A DNA stretch of 64,000 bases from Bacillota bacterium (GTDB lineage: Bacteria > Bacillota > Clostridia > Lachnospirales > Lachnospiraceae), in assembly GCA_023423335.1 (NCBI GenBank), contig JAFAFU010000005.1:4706-68705 (forward strand), given 5' to 3'. Below the pieces are notes generated by a model. The model worked only from the letters and a program-made list of their open reading frames with translations, did no database searches and was not told where the DNA came from. The translations under genes were made by a program, and so were the position numbers. This document shows, piece after piece, positions 9,022-17,620 of the stretch; position 1 is the stretch's first letter, and each line of letters begins with the position of its first letter.

Positions 9022-9050
9022 GCACTTTAAAGCATAAGCGCTTTAAAGCA
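9022..9050 (-). promoter_or_regulatory. Double CTTTAAAG operator of the symporter gene
   Basis: Two near-identical boxes, GCACTTTAAAGCA (9022-9034) and GCGCTTTAAAGCA (9038-9050), are spaced 16 nt start to start. Each contains the palindrome CTTTAAAG. They lie immediately downstream of the -10 hexamer and about 40 nt before the start codon, where a bound repressor would block transcription. I do not recognise the regulator. Confidence 0.6.
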
Positions 9051-9079
9051 ATGATATCAGAATTGAGGAACCTTGTCAA
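9051..9079 (-). promoter_or_regulatory. Sigma-A promoter of the symporter gene
   Basis: On the minus strand TTGACA (9074-9079) and TATCAT (9051-9056) are separated by 17 nt. The -35 overlaps the stop codon of the upstream DUF1294 gene. Confidence 0.75.
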
Positions 9080-9369
9080 TAGTTTAACATGAGTTTCGTG
9101 CAGATGGCATATAGCAGATACAGGTATCCGATCGCTGACAGCGGCAGAAGAATCCGAAATGCCAAATGCTTTGTTTTGTGACGGAAGCACCGCATCCCAA
9201 GAAAGGAGCCGATCCCTCCGCCAAACAGGGCAAGCAGAAGAAGCGTTTTCTCCGGAATACGCCACTCCTGTCTGACCGCCCTTTTCTTATCAATACCCAT
9301 GGACACAAAGCCGGCCAGACTGAGGCCGAGCAGATAGACCACCGCCATAATATATAACCGTTCCGTCAT
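9076..9369 (-). CDS. DUF1294 family small membrane protein
   Basis: This protein of about 97 residues has three hydrophobic segments. The motif KKRAVRQEWRIPEKTLL is followed by a glycine-rich helix (GGGIGSFLGM) and RHKTKH, which is characteristic of DUF1294. The family's function is unknown. ATG 9369 has GGAG 5 nt upstream; the adjacent ATG 9372 would be too close. An open frame continues upstream to 9414 without a better site. It sits between aspS and the symporter. Confidence 0.8.
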   Translation of the reverse strand: MTERLYIMAVVYLLGLSLAGFVSMGIDKKRAVRQEWRIPEKTLLLLALFGGGIGSFLGMRCFRHKTKHLAFRILLPLSAIGYLYLLYAICTKLMLNY

Positions 9370-9450
9370 CATTACTCCGATCTTTCGCAGGCAACAGCAC
9401 AGCAGCCCTGACAAGGAAAAATCCTTACCGGGCTGCCAATGATGTCCATA

Positions 9451-11265
9451 TTATTTATTTGTTTCCGTTATCCCGATACCCAGCTCCTTCAGCTGCTTGT
9501 CCTCAACCACATTCGGTGCTTCGGTCATTAAGCAGGAGGCATCCTTTACCTTCGGAAAAGCGATAACATCACGGATGCTGTCTTCCTTCGCCATCAGCAT
9601 GATTAAACGATCCAGACCATAGGCCAGTCCTGCATGAGGAGGCACCCCATATTTGAAAGCATTCAGCAGGAAGCCGAACCGTTCATATGCCGCTTCCCTG
9701 GTAAATCCCAATACCCCGAACATCTTCTCCTGGACGTCACTTTGGAAGATTCTCACAGAACCTCCGCCGACCTCCGTACCATTCAAGGTTATGTCGTAGG
9801 CCTTTGCCCTTACCTTCGAGGGATTCGTATCCAAAAGAGCCAGATCCTCGTCCATCGGCATGGTAAATGGATGATGCTTTGCTACATACCGATTCTCTTC
9901 CTTGGAATATTCGAGAAGAGGAAACTCGGTAACCCAAAGGAATTTATATTCGTCCTTCTTAAGAAGGTCAAGATTTCTTGCAATTTCCAGTCTTAAATTA
10001 CCAAGAACAGCAAATACGATATCATCCTCATCCGCCGCAAACAGGAGCAGATCTCCGGGCTTACCTTCCATTGCCGATACCAAAGCTCCCAGTTCTTCCT
10101 CGGACATGAATTTTGCAAAGGAGGACTTATAGGTTCCATCCGCACCGATTGCCAGGTATGCAAGACCCTTGGCACCAAAATCCTTCGCATATTCCACCAG
10201 GGCATCGATCTTCTTTCTGGGCATCTCTCCCTGGCCTTCGGCATTAATTCCGCGGACGGAGCCGCCTCTTTCCAATGCTCCGGTAAATACAGAAAATCCG
10301 CAGCCCTTAACAACCTCCGATACATTCTTTAATTCCATACCAAAACGAAGGTCCGGCTTATCGGAACCAAAACGATCCATCGCTTCCGCATAGGTCATTC
10401 TCTGGATGGGAAGCTCTATATCAATGCCGATGCTCTCCTTGAACATCCTCTGAAGAAACCGCTCGTTGACGCTGATGACATCATCCACATCCACAAAGGA
10501 TAACTCCATATCGATCTGAGTAAATTCCGGCTGTCTGTCCGCACGGAGATCCTCATCACGGAAGCATTTAACAATCTGGAAATAACGGTCGTAACCCGCA
10601 CACATCAGCAGCTGCTTAAACAGCTGGGGTGACTGGGGCAGCGCATAAAAATTACCGGGATGGACACGGCTCGGTACCAGATAGTCCCTGGCTCCCTCCG
10701 GTGTGCTTTTCGTCAGCATCGGTGTTTCCACTTCCAAAAAGCCTTCCTCATACAGGAACTGACGGGTAATGTTCGCAACCTTGCTTCTAAGGATCAGATT
10801 TTTCTGAAGGTCCGGTCTTCTCAGATCCAGATAACGATACTTAAGTCTGAGTTCCTCCTTCGTCTTGCTGTCCTCTTCTATAGGAAAAGGCGGTGTATCC
10901 GCTTCTGACAATATCCTCAGCTGGGTTGCCCTGATCTCAATATCACCGGTGGCCAGGTTCTCATTTACAGCCCCGGAACGGGCTTCCACCCTGCCTACGA
11001 CTGCAGCTACGAATTCGCTTCGAAGGCGTTCTGCTTTGGTAAAGTTCTCCGCACCGCAATCACTTTCTTCAAAAATAATCTGCAGGAGTCCGGTACGGTC
11101 CCTGAGATCTACGAAAATAATCCCCCCCTTATTCCTGCTTTTCTGTACCCATCCCATCACTGTAACGGTTTCTCCGATATTTGCAGAAGAAATTTCCGTA
11201 CATCTGTGGCTTCTGCGCAGGCCTTTCATTGATTCTGCCATGGTTAATCCATTCTCCTTTATCAT
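9451..11265 (-). CDS. aspS: Aspartyl-tRNA synthetase
   Basis: The 604-residue class II synthetase charges tRNA-Asp with aspartate. It shows the N-terminal OB-fold anticodon domain (TVMGWVQKSRNKGG), class II motif 2 in the FRDEDLRADRQPEF segment, the bacterial GAD insertion and motif 3 AYGLDRLIML near the C-terminus. The length fits the bacterial type. GAGGAG precedes ATG 11265; a second ATG 24 nt downstream has a poorer spacing. It is cotranscribed with the Dabb gene 33 nt upstream. I saw no T-box leader. Confidence 0.96.
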   Translation of the reverse strand: MIKENGLTMAESMKGLRRSHRCTEISSANIGETVTVMGWVQKSRNKGGIIFVDLRDRTGLLQIIFEESDCGAENFTKAERLRSEFVAAVVGRVEARSGAVNENLATGDIEIRATQLRILSEADTPPFPIEEDSKTKEELRLKYRYLDLRRPDLQKNLILRSKVANITRQFLYEEGFLEVETPMLTKSTPEGARDYLVPSRVHPGNFYALPQSPQLFKQLLMCAGYDRYFQIVKCFRDEDLRADRQPEFTQIDMELSFVDVDDVISVNERFLQRMFKESIGIDIELPIQRMTYAEAMDRFGSDKPDLRFGMELKNVSEVVKGCGFSVFTGALERGGSVRGINAEGQGEMPRKKIDALVEYAKDFGAKGLAYLAIGADGTYKSSFAKFMSEEELGALVSAMEGKPGDLLLFAADEDDIVFAVLGNLRLEIARNLDLLKKDEYKFLWVTEFPLLEYSKEENRYVAKHHPFTMPMDEDLALLDTNPSKVRAKAYDITLNGTEVGGGSVRIFQSDVQEKMFGVLGFTREAAYERFGFLLNAFKYGVPPHAGLAYGLDRLIMLMAKEDSIRDVIAFPKVKDASCLMTEAPNVVEDKQLKELGIGITETNK

Positions 11266-11298
11266 AATACTCCTCTATGCTGCCGATACCTGCCAATA

Positions 11299-11601
11299 TC
11301 AGAAGGTAAAGTCAACGCATTTCCGGTTGCAGGTAGCCGGTCTGACATGCTCCGTACCAACTCTGACATGCTCCGGATGCACCTGATATGCTTTCAACGC
11401 TTCCTCATCTACGAATATACTGTCCAGCATCAGATCGGAATCGGAGGAACTGAGAGGATTGATAAGCACCTCTATCGAAATAATCCCATCAATCAGATTC
11501 TTCAGATTTTCCAGTTCCCTCTTAATTGTTTCCGCATTCCTTTTATTTTCTTCTAATGAATTACCCTCTGCAAAATTCCAGGCTACAATATGTCTTACCA
11601 T
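11299..11601 (-). CDS. Dabb (stress-responsive A/B barrel) protein
   Basis: The 100-residue protein begins MVRHIVAWNF and ends with a HPEHVRV segment, the hallmarks of the Dabb ferredoxin-like dimeric barrel. Functions vary widely in this family, so no reaction can be assigned. AGGAGG lies 8 nt before the ATG. It is the first gene of the operon with aspS, behind a promoter at 11644-11671. Confidence 0.8.
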   Translation of the reverse strand: MVRHIVAWNFAEGNSLEENKRNAETIKRELENLKNLIDGIISIEVLINPLSSSDSDLMLDSIFVDEEALKAYQVHPEHVRVGTEHVRPATCNRKCVDFTF

Positions 11602-11643
11602 GGTGATATTCCTCCTAATTAATGTATGTCCTTAATGTCTATA

Positions 11644-11671
11644 AGTATAACATAAAATTCGTACATGGCAA
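11644..11671 (-). promoter_or_regulatory. Promoter of the Dabb-aspS operon
   Basis: On the minus strand TTGCCA (11666-11671) and TATACT (11644-11649) are 16 nt apart. A perfect inverted repeat abuts the -35 element on its upstream side. Confidence 0.6.
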
Positions 11672-11775
11672 GGTATAATATCGATAGATATTATACCAGC
11701 GCCGAACGAAAGTGAGTGCGCATCCTGGCACGAAGTGCCAATACCATAGGTGCTTGCACATATGGTATAATAAGC
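11672..11775. repeat. Cluster of three hairpins flanked by GGTATAATA
   Basis: About 104 bp of intergenic DNA contains three palindromes. The first is GGTATAATATC/GATATTATACC (11672-11697, 4-nt loop). The second is TGGCAC-GAA-GTGCCA. The third is ATACCATA...TATGGTAT enclosing GTGC/GCAC. The 9-mer GGTATAATA occurs at both ends (11672 and 11764). It lies downstream of the acetylesterase gene and upstream of the aspS operon promoter. It may serve as a transcription barrier or be a repeat element. Confidence 0.6.
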
Positions 11776-11777
11776 TC

Positions 11778-13667
11778 TCAGCTTCTGGTGGTAAAGGGTG
11801 ATGCGGGAAGCCCTTCCCTGTTGTAAAGATTGGCACTCTCAGGGTTATCTGCCCATCCGTAACGGACATGAACCGGATCCTCCGCCCGGTTACCGGTTAC
11901 TATGACCGTATCCTTATCAATCGTCGCCTCAACAGGATAGAAAAAGCCGTCCGCACCGCACGCTTCAAAGGAGTTTAACACTCCGCCCTCAGCCATAAGC
12001 CCGCTGCCCGTATAATCGAAATGCAGGATTATTGTCCGCCCCTTCTTCTCCATAGACTTATAAATTGGTCCGCTGCAGACGATATCCTCATGAAATACCA
12101 TTTTGAAGGCCCACAGGGCAAGCCGCTCTCCTACGGATTTCTTATCCCAGGGATGAAGATCGTTATACATTCCCTTATCTACGGTGACCACCATTCCGGT
12201 ACCCGGAACCTCAAGCACCTTCCTTTGCTCCTCCCTGAGCCTTGCCCAGCCGCTGATGTCCGGCTCCTTCTTCCAGGGACAATAATTAGCCAGCTGTACA
12301 TACAGAAATGGGAATTCACCGATATTCCAGGTTTCCCTCCAGTCCCTGATCACAGACTCGAATAAATCCTTATAATCATAAGGGTAGTCGGTATTCGATT
12401 CTCCCTGATACCACAGCACACCCCTGATCATGTATTTTCTTAAGGGATAAATCATGCCGTTATACAAACCGGTCGGTTTATACTGAAAGAACGTAGTCGG
12501 CAGCTGTGCTTTGATAACGGCACCTACTTTGTATTTCCAGATACCAAAGAGAGGCAGTTCCTCCCCATTTACCCTAAGTACATAGGGCATATCCGTAACA
12601 AAAGCACCGGTATTCCTCGTCACCACCAAACGGACGGTTATCGTATTCTTACCTTCTCTTAAAAGTCCCTCCGGAATGTCATATCTGCGGGGCGGATACA
12701 GGTAGCCCGTACCTCCGACCCTTACGCCATTGACATAGGTATCATCCGCATCAATAATGGTCCCAAGAACCAGCTTTCCTTTTCCCTCCAGCATATTTGC
12801 AGAGAGGTCAATCTCTTTGCGAAACCAAACAGCTCCGCCCTTAACCTCCTCCAGCTCTGTTCCTTCAAAAGGAAAGGGTATTTCGATCTCCTTCCAGCCG
12901 GCGGTATCGCATTCGTCACTGAACCAGGGGCAGACCTCGTCCTTCAGCCCTGCATCTGTCTCCGTAAGCTCCCGGTACCAACAGTTGTTCTGCATTTCTT
13001 CCCGCTGAATCGTTCCATTTACATAAGAATCATCCTTGCAAAAAGCCAGCGGCTCCTGGAATTTTCCGAATCTCATCAGGGTCTTCTCACTGATCCAGGA
13101 CTCGGCAGGAGTGCCGCCGATTGCGGATAGTATAAGCCCAATCGGAATTGAATATTTATCGTACAGCTTTCTGGCAAAGAAATAGCCGATAGCGCTGAAA
13201 TCATAAACAGAATCAGGAGTCACCGGTACCCAGCTTCCACCGGGCAGATCTTCCCTGCATCCATGGAAATCATATACCTGCGGCACGATAAACTGACGGA
13301 TTGCCGGAAAATCCACTCCCTTTACCTCCCTGGCAAAAAGATCCAGAGTTCTCCTTACCGATATCTGCATGTTGGACTGTCCGCCAAGGACCCATACATC
13401 TCCAACCATGATGTTTTGCAGAATTTTTTCCGATCCACCGCATCGGAACACCATCTCATAAGGTCCGCCCGCCTCCGGAGAATCCAACCGGATTTCCCAG
13501 GCTCCGTTTTCCCCTGTCTCAGTCCGGTACAAACCATTCCGGAAATTAAGCGTCAGCTCCTCCCCGGGAGCTGCTTTCCCCCAGATCCGTATCTGCGTAT
13601 TTCTCTGAAGAACCATACCGTCACTGACCAGTGCCGGAAGAATAATGCAATTCTCTAATTTCTCCAT
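11778..13667 (-). CDS. Sialate O-acetylesterase / SGNH carbohydrate esterase
   Basis: This protein of about 629 residues removes O-acetyl groups from sugars such as sialic acids or xylan. The nucleophile block GGQSNMQ lies near residue 85. YQGESN and the distal NDLHPWD block with the catalytic Asp/His are also present. A galactose-binding-like beta domain is inserted in the middle, as in the larger members of this family. No signal peptide is evident, so it is probably cytoplasmic. ATG 13667 is preferred for GGAGG 6 nt upstream over an upstream in-frame ATG at 13709. It follows the SGNH gene by 57 nt. Confidence 0.88.
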   Translation of the reverse strand: MEKLENCIILPALVSDGMVLQRNTQIRIWGKAAPGEELTLNFRNGLYRTETGENGAWEIRLDSPEAGGPYEMVFRCGGSEKILQNIMVGDVWVLGGQSNMQISVRRTLDLFAREVKGVDFPAIRQFIVPQVYDFHGCREDLPGGSWVPVTPDSVYDFSAIGYFFARKLYDKYSIPIGLILSAIGGTPAESWISEKTLMRFGKFQEPLAFCKDDSYVNGTIQREEMQNNCWYRELTETDAGLKDEVCPWFSDECDTAGWKEIEIPFPFEGTELEEVKGGAVWFRKEIDLSANMLEGKGKLVLGTIIDADDTYVNGVRVGGTGYLYPPRRYDIPEGLLREGKNTITVRLVVTRNTGAFVTDMPYVLRVNGEELPLFGIWKYKVGAVIKAQLPTTFFQYKPTGLYNGMIYPLRKYMIRGVLWYQGESNTDYPYDYKDLFESVIRDWRETWNIGEFPFLYVQLANYCPWKKEPDISGWARLREEQRKVLEVPGTGMVVTVDKGMYNDLHPWDKKSVGERLALWAFKMVFHEDIVCSGPIYKSMEKKGRTIILHFDYTGSGLMAEGGVLNSFEACGADGFFYPVEATIDKDTVIVTGNRAEDPVHVRYGWADNPESANLYNREGLPASPFTTRS

Positions 13668-13724
13668 TTCTACCTCCATATTCCAGCTCACCGTGCCCGT
13701 CCTTTGCATTAGTTTTATCTTATA

Positions 13725-14837
13725 TTAATCGCAATATCCGAAAGCCAGCAGGGTAAATTCCTTCCCTTCATCGCCCGGCGCCATTTTAACCTCTATGATG
13801 TGCTCCCTGACCTGGTCCTCGCGGAACACAAAAACAGACACCGGATTACCCCATCCGAAAATACGGTATCCGGACATAATTCCCTTAATCCGGCCGTCGA
13901 CAAATATTTGTGCATCACCTTCCATGCTGTTGTTAGTTTCCTTATATATCACAAACAGGCTTCTACACCTTAATTTTATCTTCAAGCTTTTATTCCCGGT
14001 ATTCCTTTGATAGACCAGACCGTACCTGAATTCCTTAATCGCCTCTTCTTTCACAAAACTGCCCAGGCTGACCGGCTTCATATCTCCGGCTTCCAGAAGT
14101 TTCATTGACGTATAGGCATTGCCAAAAAAGGGCTGTTCCGGTATGAGCGCTTCCTCCTGCTCCGGTGCGGCGTCCGTCACCCGATAGAAGTGGGCGATGC
14201 ATTCGGCAACGATCCGGTTCCCAGATTCATTCGGATGTATGTTGTCATCGGAATATTCCTTCCAGCTCATCCTTTTTTCGCCGATCTCCGTTAATACGGC
14301 ATCGCAGATACTAATCATAGGAAGCTTATAATGCTCTCCGATTACCTGCATATGACCCTGACAGGAATAACCGGCTTCCGAGGACATAAATAACAGGATT
14401 ACCGCCGGCTTGCTTTCCGCCTTCAATAGGCGCAGGATCAAGCTTTCAAATATCTCCCGCTGGATATTATCCTTAGAATCATTTACGGCAAACTCTACAA
14501 AAACAATCTCCGGATTATATGACAGCACATCACGGTCGGCTCTGATCAGCCCCATAGTTGAGGTAGTGCCATTCATACCGGCATTTATGTATCTGATATT
14601 ATCCTGCTTGCCGAACGTATCCCGGAAAAACTGATAAGATAAGGTGGCAAACCCCTTATCGTTCTCCTCAGATCTTTTCATCGTTATGGAAGCTCCCAGA
14701 TAAACTAAGGCAACCTCTTCTCCTCCCCGGCTCTTTTGTAACGCCTTCTTGATTCGGTAGTTGTTGCCCATGCTGATTAAGGATCTCTGCAGCATTTCCC
14801 TCCGGAGCCCTATCATCCCGGTTTCTTCATTACTCAT
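13725..14837 (-). CDS. SGNH/GDSL hydrolase
   Basis: This esterase of about 370 residues has a modified nucleophile block LGASIT in place of GDSIT. It also has GMNGTTS (block II), FVEFAVND (block III) and DNIHPNESG with the catalytic Asp-His. The C-terminal third looks like a beta-sandwich. It is predicted to deacetylate or de-esterify a glycan together with the next gene. The start is not certain: ATG 14837 has a GGGG site 10 nt upstream, and the frame stays open to 14879. No signal peptide is seen. Confidence 0.82.
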   Translation of the reverse strand: MSNEETGMIGLRREMLQRSLISMGNNYRIKKALQKSRGGEEVALVYLGASITMKRSEENDKGFATLSYQFFRDTFGKQDNIRYINAGMNGTTSTMGLIRADRDVLSYNPEIVFVEFAVNDSKDNIQREIFESLILRLLKAESKPAVILLFMSSEAGYSCQGHMQVIGEHYKLPMISICDAVLTEIGEKRMSWKEYSDDNIHPNESGNRIVAECIAHFYRVTDAAPEQEEALIPEQPFFGNAYTSMKLLEAGDMKPVSLGSFVKEEAIKEFRYGLVYQRNTGNKSLKIKLRCRSLFVIYKETNNSMEGDAQIFVDGRIKGIMSGYRIFGWGNPVSVFVFREDQVREHIIEVKMAPGDEGKEFTLLAFGYCD

Positions 14838-14914
14838 ATAAAATGTACCCCATTTCTGCCGGCTCTGTGCGGTCGGCAATTTAGGTCTGAACCAATCATT
14901 TCATAAATAAAGGA

Positions 14915-14962
14915 AATGAGCCATCCCCGGGCAGATGAAGCGTTGTCCGGGGATTGACTCAT
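14915..14962 (-). terminator. Terminator after the sugar-binding lipoprotein gene
   Basis: The arms ATGAG..ATCCCCGG (14916-14930) and CCGGGGAT..ACTCAT (14948-14962) form an interrupted hairpin. On the minus strand it is followed by a T-rich stretch. It separates the lipoprotein gene from the esterase genes, which may be transcribed only by readthrough. Confidence 0.65.
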
Positions 14963-14985
14963 CATAAATTAATTTGACGATATTA

Positions 14986-16413
14986 TTATTCAGTGTAGAA
15001 ATCAGCGATGAGTGCATCAAACTGTGCAGATGCAGCATCCGAAATTTCAATTGCGGAGAGTGCTCCAAGACCGCCGCCATCCATGTTGGAGCCGTACCTA
15101 AAGCTTAAGCCCGGTACCTGATATAACAGGGAACGTACACCCTGACCTTCAATCATCGGAATCAGCGTCTCTTCAACGGATCTGGTATCTCTTGTTACAG
15201 TATAGTAGTAAGAATAATCATCCTCTGCATCTTCATAACCCGGTACTGTGCCAACCCATTTGCTATATGCCCAGATAACGTCATCCGCACGTTTTGCATC
15301 CAGAGTTACAGGCATTATTCTAACATTACCGGTATACATGGTTCTCATCTCACCCTTAGGTCCTGCCGGGAAGAATACGAAGCCCCAATCATCTTCCATG
15401 TCCTGGAATGCAGAGTTACGATACCATTCGGTAACGCACATAGCAGCCTGGCCGCTCTTAAATGCGTTCTCGAACCATGTGAATGCAACACCTTCGGGAT
15501 CCGGCATAATAAATCCCTTGTTGAAGAAATCAACCGCTAAATTAACACCATCCAGGAATTCCGTAGCATTCTGATTGTTCTCGTATCTGCCGGTATCATT
15601 GTTTAACTTGATATAGTCCGAGCCATTGCTGAATACGGCAGCTTTAACCATTTCTACCTGCCAGCAGCAAATTGCATATACATCAATCGCTCCGTCCGAA
15701 TTCTTATCCTGTGTCAAGGTTGTGCAAAGCTCCTCAAGCTTGGTCCAGGTCCATTCGCCGTTCTGCTGGAGATTATATAACAGATCGGGATCTAAACCGG
15801 CTTCTTCAAAGAGTCTCTTATTAAAGAAGACACCCAGGCCGGGGCCGTTCTGTTCTTCCGTGAAACCATATACTTTTCCGCCGTTATTCATGTATTCGAT
15901 CATAGATGCATTCCATACTTCATTCGAGGGATCAAAGCTGGGCAAATCACTCAGCGGATAAAACAGTCCCTGCTTTAAAGGTTCCGGAACGAATTTCTGG
16001 TCCATAATAAAGATATCTGCCGCCGGATCGCCGGCCATCGTTGATGTAATAAATATCTCCTGGTATTCAGCCCATGCACCAAGATTAGTCTGTGTTAATG
16101 TAAACTTATGATTTGCCTGAAGTTCCTCCCTGTAAGCCAGAGTATCCTCTTCCTTCGTTGTCTGAGGCTCTGCCACTTCACCGGTTGACCACCAGTCACC
16201 AACAACGACATCAATACCGCCTAAATCTCTGGGCGGTTCCGGTGTAGGGGTAGGTGATGGAGTAGCATCGGGCTCATCTGTAACCTCCGGTGCCTTGGTA
16301 GGTGATGTAGTATCGTCTCCCCCTGTTTCCTTCGCTGATTTACATGCCGTAAATACGAATACCGCCAGAATCAGCATCAATAATAACGTACTTAATTTCT
16401 TCATTTTACCCAT
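14986..16413 (-). CDS. Extracellular sugar-binding lipoprotein (ABC type)
   Basis: This protein of about 475 residues has a positively charged N-terminus, a hydrophobic core and a lipobox-like VFTAC. A Thr/Pro-rich linker (PSPTPTPEPP) follows, then a periplasmic-binding-protein fold of the type that feeds carbohydrate ABC importers. AAGGAG precedes ATG 16413; an upstream in-frame ATG at 16464 lacks a site. No permease or ATPase gene is nearby, so it is an orphan that must work with a transporter encoded elsewhere. The divergent LysR gene and phased boxes between them suggest its regulation. Confidence 0.87.
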   Translation of the reverse strand: MGKMKKLSTLLLMLILAVFVFTACKSAKETGGDDTTSPTKAPEVTDEPDATPSPTPTPEPPRDLGGIDVVVGDWWSTGEVAEPQTTKEEDTLAYREELQANHKFTLTQTNLGAWAEYQEIFITSTMAGDPAADIFIMDQKFVPEPLKQGLFYPLSDLPSFDPSNEVWNASMIEYMNNGGKVYGFTEEQNGPGLGVFFNKRLFEEAGLDPDLLYNLQQNGEWTWTKLEELCTTLTQDKNSDGAIDVYAICCWQVEMVKAAVFSNGSDYIKLNNDTGRYENNQNATEFLDGVNLAVDFFNKGFIMPDPEGVAFTWFENAFKSGQAAMCVTEWYRNSAFQDMEDDWGFVFFPAGPKGEMRTMYTGNVRIMPVTLDAKRADDVIWAYSKWVGTVPGYEDAEDDYSYYYTVTRDTRSVEETLIPMIEGQGVRSLLYQVPGLSFRYGSNMDGGGLGALSAIEISDAASAQFDALIADFYTE

Positions 16414-16533
16414 AATCCTCTCCTTCTTACCTTGATAAAATAGCTGCATAAATCCCCATAGCATTGCACTTTCTTAGGGAAATTTACTAATTTCATTGTA
16501 TCAAACGGGATGTGATTAAGCCAATTGTTATTG

Positions 16534-16586
16534 ACTTATCAATCATATAAGTTTATACTTATCACATAGTAAGGGTTACACTTATG
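16534..16586. promoter_or_regulatory. Three ACTTAT boxes phased at 23 nt
   Basis: ACTTATCA occurs at 16534 and 16557, and ACTTATG at 16580, so the starts are exactly 23 nt apart. They lie in the divergent region between the sugar-binding protein gene and the LysR gene. The even spacing, about two helical turns, puts the boxes on one face of the DNA, as expected for a LysR tetramer or other oligomeric regulator. Confidence 0.55.
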
Positions 16587-16640
16587 TCCCTTTGAAATTG
16601 GTGCTATCGCCGGATATTACATAAGAAGGAGGTCCTACCC

Positions 16641-17612
16641 ATGACTTCACAGCAAATCGATTATGTGCTGGTATTGGCTGAAGAAAAGAGTTTCTCCAAG
16701 GCAGCTCAGAGACTTTATGTGACACAGCCCTCCTTAAGTCAGTTCATAAAGAATCTTGAGAATGAGCTATGTACCCAGCTGTTTGACCGCAGTACCTCAC
16801 CCATCCGGATTACTCCGGCCGGTGAAGCATATATTAAAGCGGCCAGAAAAATAAAAGCCATTGAAGAAGAGCTGACACAGCAGCTGGCTGATCTGACCGA
16901 TATGAAAACCGGTGTATTAAAGATCGGCACCAGCCCCTTCCGTGCCTCCTGCCTGCTTCCCAAGAGTATTGCGGAATTTCATAAAATGTATCCCGGAGTA
17001 AGCATTCAGATTCTCGAGAACCAGATGACGGATCTTGAAAAAGCCGCCCTGGAAGGACGTATTGACCTGTATCTTGGAACAGGTCCTTTTGACGAGAATC
17101 TCTTCCATGCGGAGACCTTGGCTGAGGAACAGCTTTATCTTGCGGTTCCGCCGGATTGCCCGGTCAATATAGGCCTGGAAGCATATCAGGTCAGTGATTA
17201 TGATATTAAACTGGACAATGCGAAGCTGCACAGGACGCCGACGGTTGATTTAAGCCTGTTCAAACCCCTGAAGTTTATTCTCCAGCAGCAGGGCCAGAAG
17301 CTGAACCCGATTATTCTGGAGATTTGCCATGCCTCCGGCTTTGATCCCAATATCATACTGTACAGCGAACGGCTGGAGACCGCTTTTTCCTGGGTTCTGG
17401 CCGGAATCGGAGCATCCTTCCTTCCCGATTTCCTGATCCGGTTCGGAAACTACGGAAAGCATCCCATATATTATAAATTAAATCATCCCAGGGCTTCCCG
17501 CCATCTCTGCATTGCTTACCGCAAGAACCGCTATCTCTCCCGGGTGTCTATTGAATACATTGCCGTATTGAAACGCCTGATCGGATACGGCACCTGGCAG
17601 TTTAAAGAATAA
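16641..17612 (+). CDS. LysR family transcriptional regulator
   Basis: The 323-residue protein has an N-terminal winged helix-turn-helix (FSKAAQRLYVTQPSLSQFIKN, about residues 18-38) and a C-terminal LysR substrate-binding domain. AAGGAGG lies just upstream of the ATG. It is transcribed divergently from the sugar-binding lipoprotein gene, which is its likely target. It ends only 8 nt from the 3' end of the convergent histidine kinase gene, with no terminator visible. Confidence 0.92.
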   Translation: MTSQQIDYVLVLAEEKSFSKAAQRLYVTQPSLSQFIKNLENELCTQLFDRSTSPIRITPAGEAYIKAARKIKAIEEELTQQLADLTDMKTGVLKIGTSPFRASCLLPKSIAEFHKMYPGVSIQILENQMTDLEKAALEGRIDLYLGTGPFDENLFHAETLAEEQLYLAVPPDCPVNIGLEAYQVSDYDIKLDNAKLHRTPTVDLSLFKPLKFILQQQGQKLNPIILEICHASGFDPNIILYSERLETAFSWVLAGIGASFLPDFLIRFGNYGKHPIYYKLNHPRASRHLCIAYRKNRYLSRVSIEYIAVLKRLIGYGTWQFKE

Positions 17613-17620
17613 TGTGCAAT

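Noticed and set aside
11230..11298. T-box or other riboswitch upstream of aspS
   Set aside because: Only 33 nt separate aspS from the Dabb gene, and neither there nor before hisS did I see a T-box core or a specifier/antiterminator layout.
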